Shown here: positions 33,006 to 43,107 of the stretch, piece by piece
Numbering within the stretch: position 1 is the first letter of the stretch
How the letters are laid out: each line of letters starts with the position of its first letter
Origin: Leifsonia xyli
GTDB lineage: Bacteria; Actinomycetota; Actinomycetes; Actinomycetales; Microbacteriaceae
Assembly (NCBI GenBank): GCA_003243275.1
Contig: QFQR01000004.1
Coordinates: 62,001-126,000, forward strand
Direction of reading: 5' to 3'
DNA length: 64,000 nucleotides
Translations under genes and position numbers: made by a program
Notes under the pieces: model-generated
The model's input: only the letters and a program-made list of their open reading frames with translations
Databases searched by the model: none
What the model was told of the DNA's origin: nothing

Positions 33006-33851
33006 ATGCAGATCCGAGGAGAACTCGCGCGGGTGCTGATCGCCGTCAAGGCTTCCCCGCAGCCGTCCGCGAAGTACGGCGATACGGTGTGCGTCGCCGG
33101 CATACGCATCGATGGAGGCCGCGCCGAATGGATTCGCCTCTACCCGGTGCCGTTTCGCTGGATCGGCGGCGATCAACAGTTCCGCAAGTACGACATCGTC
33201 GATGTGGAGATCCGGCGGGCGACAGGCGACTCGCGTCCGGAGAGCTTCAAGCCGGACATCGAGACCATCAAGGTGGTCGGTCACCTCGACGACTGGAAGG
33301 CGAGGCAGCCCATCTTCGAACGGCTGCCGCGCACGACCACGTGTTCCTTGTCGTCGGCCGCGACGGAGCGGCACGATGCACCGTCGCTCGGCATGGTCAC
33401 CGTGCGTGAGCTGATCAAGCTCGAGTACGAGGACCGTCCGGGATGGACGGATGCGGAGAAGGCGAAGATCGCTGCGAGCGTCGAGCGCAGTCAGCTCTCC
33501 CTGTTCGCCGACCCGGCGTCCACGCCGGCGCAGCTCAAGGCTCCTCGATTCAAGGTGCGCTATCGATATCACTGCGAGGACGCGAGGTGCCCGAGCCATG
33601 GTGGACAGATACTCGACTGGGAGCTCACTGCGCTCCAGAATCGGCAACGCGTCTCCGATCAACAGTTGAAGGCCTCGATCGACGCCCGGTTCGGCCAGCA
33701 GATGTTCTCCGCCGACAGGCAGACGTCCTTCTTCATGGGCAACTTCGAGGACCCCCGCAAGCGCCACGGTTTCAGCGTGCTGGGGATCCACTACCCGCCG
33801 GGCAGCGTGGCCAGCAGTGTGGGGCTGTTCGACCTAGACGTGAACGACTGA
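33006..33851 (+). CDS. Uncharacterised protein next to DUF488 (WIRLYP motif)
   Basis: This 281-residue protein is not assigned to a family I can name. Its N-terminal part contains VLIAVKASPQPSAKYGDTVCVAGI...EWIRLYPVPFRW...FRKYDIVDVEI, resembling a compact beta-barrel. The C-terminal part has a possible metal site YRYHCEDARCPSHGGQILDWELTAL (Cys-x4-Cys-x2-His), then SFFMGNFEDPRKRHGFSVLGIHYP. Its 3' end overlaps the convergent DUF488 gene by 18 bases. I recall similar proteins beside DUF488 genes, but the function is unknown. A nucleic-acid role is a guess from the fold hints and the location. Confidence 0.7.
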   Translation: MQIRGELARVLIAVKASPQPSAKYGDTVCVAGIRIDGGRAEWIRLYPVPFRWIGGDQQFRKYDIVDVEIRRATGDSRPESFKPDIETIKVVGHLDDWKARQPIFERLPRTTTCSLSSAATERHDAPSLGMVTVRELIKLEYEDRPGWTDAEKAKIAASVERSQLSLFADPASTPAQLKAPRFKVRYRYHCEDARCPSHGGQILDWELTALQNRQRVSDQQLKASIDARFGQQMFSADRQTSFFMGNFEDPRKRHGFSVLGIHYPPGSVASSVGLFDLDVND

Positions 33852-34265
33852 CCGCCGCGCCTCGCGAACGGCGGCAAGCACCTGCTCGCGATGGCAGTGT
33901 GTCTCGTCAGCCTCATAGCACAGCAGGGCCACAGTGTGAGTCTCGGCGAGATCCGCCACCTCCCTGAGCGCGGCTGCAGCATCCGGGTTGGACAGCAGCC
34001 CGCGGAACTGATCACGAGCGGCCTCGCCAGCAAGGGTCGACGTCTCTGCGTAGCCGGCCCGGTTCTCGCGCGGGTTGCCGAGGCGAGGTTCGTGCAGGTA
34101 GGTGATGCCCGCCGCCTCGAGCGCCGCACCCAGCGCGCGCTTGGAGTAGCCCTGCTTTCGGGAGAGGGCATTCAACCGGATGTCCACGAGCACGTCCGCA
34201 TTGCGCAGTCGCAGCTTGGCGATGAGGTCGTCGATGGAGAGGCCTTCGTAGCCGATACCGAACAC
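33834..34265 (-). CDS. DUF488 family protein
   Basis: This 143-residue protein has the DUF488 landmarks: FGIGYEGLSIDDLIAKLRLRNADVLVDIRLNALSRKQGYSKRALGAALEAAGITYLHEPRLGNPRENR at the start and VALLCYEADETHCHREQVLAA near the end, with a conserved Cys and His pair. The GTG at 34265 follows GAAGGAG at 6 bases. The function is unknown; the conserved CxE/D...CHR residues suggest catalysis or nucleotide binding. It faces the gene at 33006-33851 and overlaps it at the 3' end. Confidence 0.87.
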   Translation of the reverse strand: MFGIGYEGLSIDDLIAKLRLRNADVLVDIRLNALSRKQGYSKRALGAALEAAGITYLHEPRLGNPRENRAGYAETSTLAGEAARDQFRGLLSNPDAAAALREVADLAETHTVALLCYEADETHCHREQVLAAVREARRSVVHV

Positions 34266-34350
34266 GTTGGCTCCTTCACGCGTGACGTCGAGGGGATCTC
34301 TCCCAGTCTCGCACCGCCGCCGACATCGACGAGCGCCACCGTCCCGACTC

Positions 34351-34398
34351 AGGTGGTTGAGGAGCGCCGCCGCGCAGCGGCGACGTGTCTCGAAACCA
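34351..34398. repeat. Diverged palindromic repeat copy
   Basis: AGGTGGTTGAGGAGCGCC, CGCGCAG stem, GACGTGTCTCGAAACC. It is more diverged than other copies of the family and lies just after the stop of the XRE gene. Confidence 0.55.
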
Positions 34399-34401
34399 CC
34401 G

Positions 34402-34674
34402 TCACCCCCGCCGCCGGCCGTCGCTCGACGACACCGGGAACATCTCGAGCGTGACGCCGGTGAGCAGCGTGCCCACCTCCACGCCGAAGGCATCCGCGAT
34501 CCGCAGCAGCGAGTGCAGGTTCGGCATCGCGCGTCCGCCCTCGTAAGCGCGGATGTTGGACGAGTCGATGCCGCTCGCCGCCGCGAGCTGGTCCTGCGTC
34601 ATCGAGACGCGCAGCCGCTCGGCGGTGATGAGCCCGCCGATGTGGGCGGCTGCAGGCGACGGGACGCGAGGCAC
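34402..34674 (-). CDS. XRE/Cro-type HTH transcriptional regulator
   Basis: This 90-residue protein is mostly one HTH domain: LITAERLRVSMTQDQLAAASGIDSSNIRAYEGGRAMPNLHSLLRIADAFGVEVGTLLTG (about 15-73), followed by a short tail MFPVSSSDGRRRG. It is divergent from the methylase operon (start 34746) with only 71 bases between. That is the layout of controller (C) proteins in restriction-modification loci, so it likely sets the timing or level of the operon; that role is inferred. Confidence 0.88.
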   Translation of the reverse strand: MPRVPSPAAAHIGGLITAERLRVSMTQDQLAAASGIDSSNIRAYEGGRAMPNLHSLLRIADAFGVEVGTLLTGVTLEMFPVSSSDGRRRG

Positions 34675-34745
34675 CGGTCAAGCCTCAGCGTGCCCGGGCG
34701 CGTGTGCCAGGGTGCATGTCCCCGGGTACTTGTACTCTCATACTC

Positions 34746-35381
34746 GTGTCAACCACGGATGGGGCAGCCGAGCGGCTGGTCAAGTCGCGCCAGCGGGTGG
34801 CCGATCACGGTGAGGTGTTCACGCCCGCCTGGCTGGTCGACGACATGCTCGACCTGGTCGACGCGGAGACCCAGCGCATCGATTCGCGCTTCCTCGAGCC
34901 GGCCTGCGGGTCGGGCAACTTCCTCGTGCCGGTGCTCGAGCGCAAGCTCGCCGCGGTGCAGCGACGTTACGGCCGCAGCGACTTCGAGCGGCGCCACTAC
35001 GCCCTGCTCGGCCTCATGTGCGTCTACGGCATCGAGTTGCTGCCCGACAACGCGGCTGAGTGCCGCGAGCGGCTGCGCGACGTCTTCGTCCGTTTCCTGA
35101 AGGCAGACGAGCTCTGGACGCGGGCAGCTGAGCGCGTGCTCGCCCTCAACATCGTGCAAGGCGACGCGCTCCAGATGACGGACGCGGCGGGCGCCCCCAT
35201 CGTCTTCGCCGAGTGGGCGTACCTCGGTCGGGGGCGGTTCCAGCGCCGCGACTTCCGGTTCCACCATCTCGCGCGGCGGTCCGAGTTGCGAGGCCAGCGC
35301 TTCGCGGCGAGCGACGAGCACGAGGTGTTTGTGCCGGTGCGCGCGTTCCCGCCGACCACAATGAAGGAACTCGCGGCGTGA
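34746..35381 (+). CDS. Short N6-adenine methylase-like protein (SAM-binding half)
   Basis: This 211-residue protein has HGEVFTPAWLVDDMLDLVDA (21-40) and the SAM-binding motif I FLEPACGSGNFLVPVLERKL (49-68), typical of the N-terminal half of N-6 DNA methylases. There is no catalytic NPPY before the stop. GELLPDN-type acidic motif II is seen as YGIELLPDNAAECRERL. The GTG at 34746 is preceded by TACTCT at -10 spacing, so the mRNA may be leaderless. The last 4 bases overlap the next gene (GTGA). It may partner with the full methylase downstream. Confidence 0.78.
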   Translation: MSTTDGAAERLVKSRQRVADHGEVFTPAWLVDDMLDLVDAETQRIDSRFLEPACGSGNFLVPVLERKLAAVQRRYGRSDFERRHYALLGLMCVYGIELLPDNAAECRERLRDVFVRFLKADELWTRAAERVLALNIVQGDALQMTDAAGAPIVFAEWAYLGRGRFQRRDFRFHHLARRSELRGQRFAASDEHEVFVPVRAFPPTTMKELAA

Positions 35382-36950
35382 CTTCGACGCTTCCGAAGGC
35401 GAGCTTCACCCTCGCCGTTCACAACCCCGACGTGCTGACCTGCATCGCCAACCTGTCGAACGACGAGGTGTTCACACCGCCGGCGTTCGCGAACCGAATG
35501 CTCGACACTCTCGAGCAGGCGTGGGCGGAATCCAACGACGGCAACTCGATATGGGCCGACCCCACCGTCACCTTCCTCGACCCGTTCACCAAGTCGGGCG
35601 TGTTTCTGCGCGAGATCGTCAATCGGCTGAATCTGGGACTCGCGGATGCCATCCCCGATCTGCAGGATCGCGTCGACCACATCCTCACCCAGCAGGTGTT
35701 CGGCATCGGCATCACCGAACTCACCGCGCTGCTCGCCCGCCGCAGCGTCTACTGCTCGAAAGACGCCGCCGGCGAGCACTCGATCGCGAAGTCGTTCGAC
35801 CGCCACTGGGGCAATATCTGGTTCGAGCGCACCGAGCACACGTGGGCGGGCACGAAGTGCGCGTACTGCGGGGCGAGCAAGGGCGAGTACGCGCGTGACG
35901 ACGAGCTCGAGACCCACGCCTACGCCTTCATCCATGCGTCCGACATCAAGACCCGGATCGCGCGAATGTTCGGAGCCGACATGCAGTTCGACGTCATCAT
36001 CGGAAACCCGCCGTACCAGCTAAGCGACGGTAGCGGTGGTGGATCGGGTGCGATGCCGATCTACCAACGATTTATCGCGCAAGCTCAGCGACTGGAGCCG
36101 CGGTTCCTCACCATGGTGGTGCCGTCGAAGTGGTTCTCGGGCGGGCGCGGGCTTGACGACTTCCGTGCCTCGATGCTCGCCGACCGCCGCCTACGCCGCC
36201 TCGTCGACTTCCCCGACTCGCGCGACGCGTTTTCGGGCGTTGATGTCGCAGGCGGCGTGTGTTATTTCCTGTGGGATCGTGACAGCGTGGGCGCGTGCAT
36301 CGTGGATACCGTGAGCGCTGAGTCACGTTTTTCGGCGGTGCGAGTGCTCGATGAATATGACGTTTTCGTGCGCGACAACCGCATGCTTGCGGTGATCAAA
36401 CGAGTCGAAGTCGCCCAGGAAGAACCTCTCTCGCGATTGGTGTCCGCGAGGCGTCCATTCGGCATCGACTCTGCGCATGAGCGGGACTCAGAGGGTGAGT
36501 TGTTCCTGTACGCGAGCGGCAAGGATGGCCGCATCCGACGAGCGGATGTACCCAAGGGTGCGCATCTTGTGGATCGTTGGAAGGTGTTGCTGTCCAAGAC
36601 CTCGAGTGAGCACGCTGGCCAGACCGATAGATCCGGCCGGCGGCGGGTGCTCTCACGCATTGAGATCATGCCGCCTGGATCTGTGGCCACGGAGTCGTAC
36701 CTGATCCTGGGCCCGTTCGAGACGGAGGGAGAGGCAGCAAACGCTGCCGCCTACTTGCGTACGCGCTTCGCGCGATTCCTCGTTGCGTCGGTGCTCCTCA
36801 CCCAGAACATCACTCGCGGTTCGTTCGACTTCGTGCCCGCGCAGGATTTCACGCGCCCGTGGACGGATTCCGACCTCTACGAGAAGTACGGCATCACCGA
36901 CGAAGAAATCGCCTTCATCGAGAGCATGGTCCGCCCGATGGAGCTCGCCG

Positions 36951-36964
<14 letters not shown>
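35378..36964 (+). CDS. Eco57I-type DNA adenine methylase with C-terminal target-recognition region
   Basis: This 528-residue protein has a degenerate motif I TFLDPFTKSGVFLREIV (66-82), GIGITELTALL as motif II, a possible zinc knuckle at CAYCG (161-165) and the catalytic FDVIIGNPPYQL (204-215). TMVVPSKWFSGGRGLDDFRASML follows in motif V-VIII order. The C-terminal 250 residues, read from visibly less GC-rich DNA (about 36290-36700), should hold DNA specificity. It overlaps its neighbours by 4 and 14 bases. With the helicase it likely forms a restriction-modification system. Motif I departs from the usual DPACGSG, which is also seen in relatives. Confidence 0.85.
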
Positions 36965-39503
<2,539 letters not shown>

Positions 39504-39530
39504 CGCAGGTCGTGGGTGCGCGGTAGACGC

Positions 39531-39558
39531 CGCCCATAGTTATGCATAACTATGGGCG
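39531..39558. promoter_or_regulatory. Perfect 28-bp palindrome centred on TTATGCATAA
   Basis: The 28 bases from CGCCCATAGT to ACTATGGGCG read the same on both strands and contain TTATGCATAA at 39540-39549. It lies 28 bases after the helicase stop. It could be a terminator stem, an operator for the downstream gene, or both. Confidence 0.8.
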
Positions 39559-39601
39559 CCGCGCTCTCAGCGCCCGAGAGCGTCCCTGGCGCAAGGAAGG
39601 T

Positions 39602-39611
39602 TTATGCATAA
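39602..39611. promoter_or_regulatory. TTATGCATAA site 2
   Basis: Second copy of the 10-bp palindrome, 14 bases upstream of the -35 element at 39625. With sites at 39540 and 39641 it forms an irregular operator array. Confidence 0.65.
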
Positions 39612-39624
39612 TGAGCGTCACAAA

Positions 39625-39653
39625 TTGAGATAGCGCAAAGTTATGCATAAAAT
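39625..39653 (+). promoter_or_regulatory. Near-consensus sigma-A promoter overlapped by TTATGCATAA site 3
   Basis: TTGAGA (39625-39630), a 17-base spacer and TAAAAT (39648-39653). The third TTATGCATAA (39641-39650) covers the first half of the -10. Transcription should begin at about 39660, the A of the ATG, giving a leaderless mRNA. Confidence 0.72.
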
Positions 39654-39659
39654 GCTCGC

Positions 39660-41369
39660 ATGAAGGCCGACGAGCTGACCGCGGTCATCGCTGGTGGCGA
39701 GACATACACAGTCGAGTTCAAGCGGGCGAGGAAAGGGCAACTCGATGACGGCGACGTCTTCGAGGCCGTTGTCTGTCTTGCCAACGGTGACGGAGGGGTG
39801 CTGCTCCTCGGAGTCGAGGACGACGGCACGATTTCCGGCGCCGAGTCCCCGAAGGGAGGCCCGGTCGATCCAATCTCGCTCAGCGCATTCATCCTCAACA
39901 AGACGGAACCGCCGGTGGCCTGCACAACCGAAGTCGTCGTCGTCGATGGCCGCGATGTCGTCATCATCGAGGTCCCCAAGGCGCCGACGCCGACGAGCAC
40001 CAAGAGCGGACTCTTCCGCAGGCGGTCTCTGCGTGCCGACGGATCTCCCGAGTGTGTCGCCTACCTTCCGCACGAGATCGTCTCCGCAGGACTGAGCGCT
40101 CAAGGACGTGACTACGCCGAAACCGTTGCGCGGGGCGCCACTTCCGAAATGCTCGACCCGCGTGAGTTCGAGCGGTTCAGGCGACTCTGCGCGAGCGGAA
40201 AGGGTGACCGTGGGCTCGCGGAGTCGAGCGCGAGCGAGATCCTTCGCGCGTTACGGCTTACGAAGCCCGAGACAGAAGAACTGACTCTGGGAGCGATTCT
40301 GCTCTTCGGGGGCGAGGCTGCCATTCATCGCTACGCGGCGACGGCGGAGCTCCTCTTCCAGGAGGAGCGCAACGGTGTGCTCACGTTCAATGAGGAACTT
40401 CGCGCTCCGTTGTTCCGGATGGCGGAGCGCGTCGCGGAACTGTTGGAAGTGCGCAATTCCGAGCAGGAACTGCTCGTCGGAATCCACCGCGTCGGGATCC
40501 CGCGACTACCGGCAGGCATTGTTCGCGAGGCGGTGGCGAACGCGCTGGTCCATCGGGACTACTCGGAACTGGGACCGGTCCGCGTGCAGCTCTCCGAGTC
40601 GCGACTCCGGATCACGAGCCCCGGGGGCTTTCCCCCGGGGATCACATTGTCCAACGTGATCGACGAGTCCAAGCCCCGGAGTGTTGTCCTCGCGGAGGCC
40701 TTCAAGCGGGCTGGGCTGGTGGATCGATACGGCCGTGGCGTTCCCGACATCTACCGGCAGCTCCTGCGGCTCGGGCGAAGCGGTCCCGACTACTCGGCGA
40801 GCAATGAGCGGATGGTCACCGTGAGCATCCCGACGAGCGACTCCGATCTCGAGATGGTGAGATTCGTGATCGAGCACGACGATGCCGACCGTACCCCGCT
40901 CACCCTCACGCACCTCCGGATCCTTCACGAGCTCAAGGCTGTGCACGATGCCTCCGTTCCCGAACTGAGCGACGCGCTAGCGCTCCCTGAGGCGCGCGTG
41001 CGGGAGGATCTCGCGCGACTCACGGAGGAGGGGATCGTCGAGCCTCGCGGGACGGGAAGGGCTCGTCGCTACTACCTGACGGTGGCCTTCTATCGCAACG
41101 CGCACGCGAGTGAGTACGTAAGACTCCGTGGTGTCGAGCCAATCCAGCAGGAGCAGATGGTGCTCAGCTATGTCGACAGGTTCGGAAGCATCACGCGCAG
41201 CAAGGCTGCCGAACTGTGCCGACTGAGTCCTCAGCAGGCGCGGCTGTTGCTCAGGAGCCTCGTCCTCGAGGGCGAACTTGAGCTGCGCGGGGAGAAGCGC
41301 GGCGCCCATTACGTGCGGGCGTCAAACAAAAACAAGAATGATTCTCAATTAGAGTGGCGGGGCGAGTGA
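39660..41369 (+). CDS. AlbA_2 / HATPase_c_4 ATP-binding regulator
   Basis: This 569-residue protein has an AlbA_2 (divergent AAA-4) domain at about 5-140 (ETYTVEFKRARKGQLDDGDVFEAVVCLANGDGGVLLLGVEDDG). An HATPase_c_4 module at about 275-385 reads PAGIVREAVANALVHRDYSELGPVRVQL...ITSPGGFPPGI...GLVDRYGRGVPDIYRQ. C-terminal winged-helix segments include DALALPEARVREDLARLTEEGIVEPRG and SKAAELCRLSPQQARLLLRSLVLEGELELRG. Members are predicted transcriptional regulators, often next to defence genes. The three palindromes before it suggest autoregulation. Codon choice is more relaxed than in neighbours. The last 10 or so residues run through a Zur-like box and may not be original. Confidence 0.85.
   Translation: MKADELTAVIAGGETYTVEFKRARKGQLDDGDVFEAVVCLANGDGGVLLLGVEDDGTISGAESPKGGPVDPISLSAFILNKTEPPVACTTEVVVVDGRDVVIIEVPKAPTPTSTKSGLFRRRSLRADGSPECVAYLPHEIVSAGLSAQGRDYAETVARGATSEMLDPREFERFRRLCASGKGDRGLAESSASEILRALRLTKPETEELTLGAILLFGGEAAIHRYAATAELLFQEERNGVLTFNEELRAPLFRMAERVAELLEVRNSEQELLVGIHRVGIPRLPAGIVREAVANALVHRDYSELGPVRVQLSESRLRITSPGGFPPGITLSNVIDESKPRSVVLAEAFKRAGLVDRYGRGVPDIYRQLLRLGRSGPDYSASNERMVTVSIPTSDSDLEMVRFVIEHDDADRTPLTLTHLRILHELKAVHDASVPELSDALALPEARVREDLARLTEEGIVEPRGTGRARRYYLTVAFYRNAHASEYVRLRGVEPIQQEQMVLSYVDRFGSITRSKAAELCRLSPQQARLLLRSLVLEGELELRGEKRGAHYVRASNKNKNDSQLEWRGE
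41333..41347. promoter_or_regulatory. Zur/Fur-family box-like sequence
   Basis: CAAGAATGATTCTCA is a 7-1-7 inverted repeat (core GAATGATTC) with 11 of 15 matches to TGATAATNATTATCA read on the other strand. It sits inside the last codons of the AlbA_2 gene and 398 bases before rpmB, whose zinc-independent operon is the expected Zur target in actinobacteria. Confidence 0.45.
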
Positions 41370-41560
41370 GCGGTGCGAGGCGGTACGGGATGCGCTCGGC
41401 CGCACCGAGGGCTTCGTCTCGGCTGGCCCGGTCGAGGCATGGGCACGGCAGGTCGCCGTCGAATATGGGTTCCCAGACCGTAACCACGTGGTCGACGTGT
41501 TCGGGCTCTGCCCGGACCGCAGCGCCGCGCTGATTCAGGCGGCCGCGGGTTCCCGGAGAC
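41368..41560 (+). pseudogene. Decayed coding fragment upstream of rpmB
   Basis: The 375-bp gap between the AlbA_2 gene and rpmB has one protein-like frame. It starts at 41368 without a start codon: ERCEAVRDALGRTEGFVSAG, then PVEAWARQVAVEYGFPDRNH, then VVDVFGLCPDRSAALIQAAA. After about 41560 the frame loses coding character. I do not recognise the family. It may be the remnant of a gene cut off when the island arrived, or the former first gene of the Zur-type operon. The rest of the gap (to 41744) holds the rpmB leader with ATCCGTCCGG repeats at about 41601 and 41660 and no gene. Confidence 0.4.
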
Positions 41561-41744
41561 GGAGCTCCCGACTGCGCGACTGGCGGATGCCGCATCCGTC
41601 CGGTATCTTGGGAGGGTTGCGCAGAAATGCGCTTCTTTGTGCGCCGTCGCGACCGCCGGATCCGTCCGGAGGATCACGATCTGGTGTGCCGACAAGTGAC
41701 CTTGGGTGGGGCGATCGTCCCACGGTAGAGAACAGGAAAGAACC

Positions 41745-41981
41745 ATGGCAGCTGTGTGCCAGGTGACCGGAGCCGTTCCCGGCTTCGGACACAACATCTC
41801 GCACTCGCACCGCCGGACGAAGCGCCGCTTCGACCCGAACGTGCAGAAGAAGAAGTACTACGTCCCGTCCCTCAAGCGCACCGTGACGCTCACGTTGTCC
41901 GCTAAGGGCATCAAGGTGATCGACGCGCGCGGCATCGAGTCCGTCGTCGCCGAGATCCTCGCGCGTGGGGAGAAGATCTGA
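41745..41981 (+). CDS. rpmB: 50S ribosomal protein L28, zinc-independent type
   Basis: This 78-residue L28 reads MAAVCQVTGAVPGFGHNISHSHRRTKRRFDPNVQ...SLKRTVTLTLSAKGIKVIDARGIESVVAEILARGEKI. It lacks the pair of CxxC motifs of the zinc form. Its stop overlaps the rpmG ATG by one base. In actinobacteria the cluster rpmB-rpmG-rpsN of Cys-less paralogues is usually repressed by Zur and used when zinc is scarce. Whether zinc-form copies exist elsewhere in this genome cannot be seen here. Confidence 0.95.
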   Translation: MAAVCQVTGAVPGFGHNISHSHRRTKRRFDPNVQKKKYYVPSLKRTVTLTLSAKGIKVIDARGIESVVAEILARGEKI

Positions 41982-42151
41982 TGGCCAAGAAGGCTCAGGA
42001 CATCCGTCCGATCATCAAGCTCCGCTCCACGGCCGGCACCGGGTACACCTACGTGACCCGCAAGAACCGCCGCAACGACCCCGACCGCATCGTGCTCAAG
42101 AAGTACGACCCCATCGTGCGCAAGCACGTCGAGTTCCGAGAGGAGCGTTAA
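41981..42151 (+). CDS. rpmG: 50S ribosomal protein L33, zinc-independent type
   Basis: This 56-residue protein begins MAKKAQDIRPIIKLRSTAG and ends KYDPIVRKHVEFREER. This is L33 with no Cys at all, so of the zinc-free class. The ATG overlaps the rpmB stop (TGATGG). rpsN follows after 3 bases. Its short length makes it easy to miss in automated gene calls. Confidence 0.95.
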   Translation: MAKKAQDIRPIIKLRSTAGTGYTYVTRKNRRNDPDRIVLKKYDPIVRKHVEFREER

Positions 42152-42154
42152 GCA

Positions 42155-42460
42155 ATGGCCAAGAAGAGCAAGATCGCGAAGAACGAGCAGCGGAAGGTCA
42201 TCGTCGAGCGCTACGCCGCGAAGCGCCTCGAGCTCAAGAAGGCGCTCGTGAGCCCCGAGTCGACCGACGAGCAGCGCGAGGCCGCCCGCCTCGGCCTGCA
42301 GAAGCTGCCGCGCGACGCCTCGCCGATCCGCGTGCGCAGCCGCGACTCGATCGACGGCCGCCCGCGCGGTGTGCTCACCAACTACGGTGTCTCCCGTGTG
42401 CGGTTCCGCGACATGGCCCACCGTGGCGAGCTGCCCGGCGTGACCAAGTCGAGCTGGTAA
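42155..42460 (+). CDS. rpsN: 30S ribosomal protein S14, zinc-independent long type
   Basis: This 101-residue S14 begins MAKKSKIAKNEQRKVIVERYAAKRLELKKALV and ends GRPRGVLTNYGVSRVRFRDMAHRGELPGVTKSSW. It has the 101-residue, Cys-free form rather than the 61-residue zinc ribbon form. It completes rpmB-rpmG-rpsN, a typical Zur-regulated substitution set. A strong hairpin follows. Confidence 0.96.
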   Translation: MAKKSKIAKNEQRKVIVERYAAKRLELKKALVSPESTDEQREAARLGLQKLPRDASPIRVRSRDSIDGRPRGVLTNYGVSRVRFRDMAHRGELPGVTKSSW

Positions 42461-42478
42461 GCACCCGCACCACACGTC

Positions 42479-42513
42479 CGAGGGGGCGTCGGCATCGCGC
42501 CGGCGCCCCCTCG
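42479..42513 (+). terminator. Terminator hairpin after rpsN
   Basis: CGAGGGGGCGTCGGC pairs with GCCGGCGCCCCCTCG (one G-U pair) around ATCGC, 18 bases past the rpsN stop; TCGTC follows without a long T-run. Confidence 0.8.
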
Positions 42514-42719
42514 TCGTCTCCGGAAACGTCCAGCCGGCATCCGGCAACCCTCAACCATCACCTGAGGTCGAGTTCTCGAAACGGGGCGAAAAGCCCGGAA
42601 ATGTCGGGGATCGCTGGTAGTTTCGAGCACGGTTCAGGGGTAGACGCCTCGGGGCCGACCCCCGGCGGCATCCTCCACGGATCCGCACCGAAATCCAGAA
42701 AACCGTCCGAGGAGGACAC

Positions 42720-43004
42720 ATGGCTGACACCCTCAACAAGAGCGACCTCGTCGCCGCCATCGCGGCTGAGACCGGCGAGAGCCAGGCGACCGTCAACAAG
42801 GTCGTGGACTCGTTCTTCTCCGTCGTCGCCACCCAGGTCGGCGGCGGCAAGAAGGTCAGCCTCCCCGGCTGGCTGTCGTTCGAGAAGACCCACCGCGCCG
42901 CCCGCGCGGGCCGCAACCCCGCGACCGGCGAGACCATCCAGATCGCCGCCTCGAACGGCGTGAGCGTCAAGGCCGGCTCGAAGCTCAAGGCCGCCGTCAA
43001 GTAA
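42720..43004 (+). CDS. HU family DNA-binding protein
   Basis: This 94-residue HU/IHF-fold protein begins MADTLNKSDLVAAIAAETGESQATVNKVVDSFF. It carries the beta-arm core GWLSFEKTHRAARAGRNPATGETIQIAASNGVSVKAGSKLKAAVK, whose RxGRNPATGE arm inserts in the minor groove. It lacks the long Lys/Ala-rich C-terminal tail seen in mycobacterial HupB. AGGAGG precedes the start. Its 260-base upstream region has no other gene. A terminator follows directly. Confidence 0.95.
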   Translation: MADTLNKSDLVAAIAAETGESQATVNKVVDSFFSVVATQVGGGKKVSLPGWLSFEKTHRAARAGRNPATGETIQIAASNGVSVKAGSKLKAAVK

Positions 43005-43020
43005 TTCGGCTTCACCAGCC

Positions 43021-43052
43021 AGGGGCGCCGACCAGCGATGGTCGGTGCCCCT
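43021..43052 (+). terminator. Terminator hairpin after the HU gene
   Basis: AGGGGCGCCGACCA pairs with TGGTCGGTGCCCCT around GCGA; 17 bases past the HU stop, with GCTGCGTTTCC after it. Confidence 0.8.
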
Positions 43053-43107
43053 GCTGCGTTTCCTGGCCGCGTTCTTCGCGCCCCGGGACGGCGCATAGGC
43101 TGGATGG

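Noticed and set aside
41488..41766. Open frame running from the remnant into rpmB
   Set aside because: Only its first 20 residues look protein-like; the rest is the rpmB leader and overlaps rpmB in another frame.
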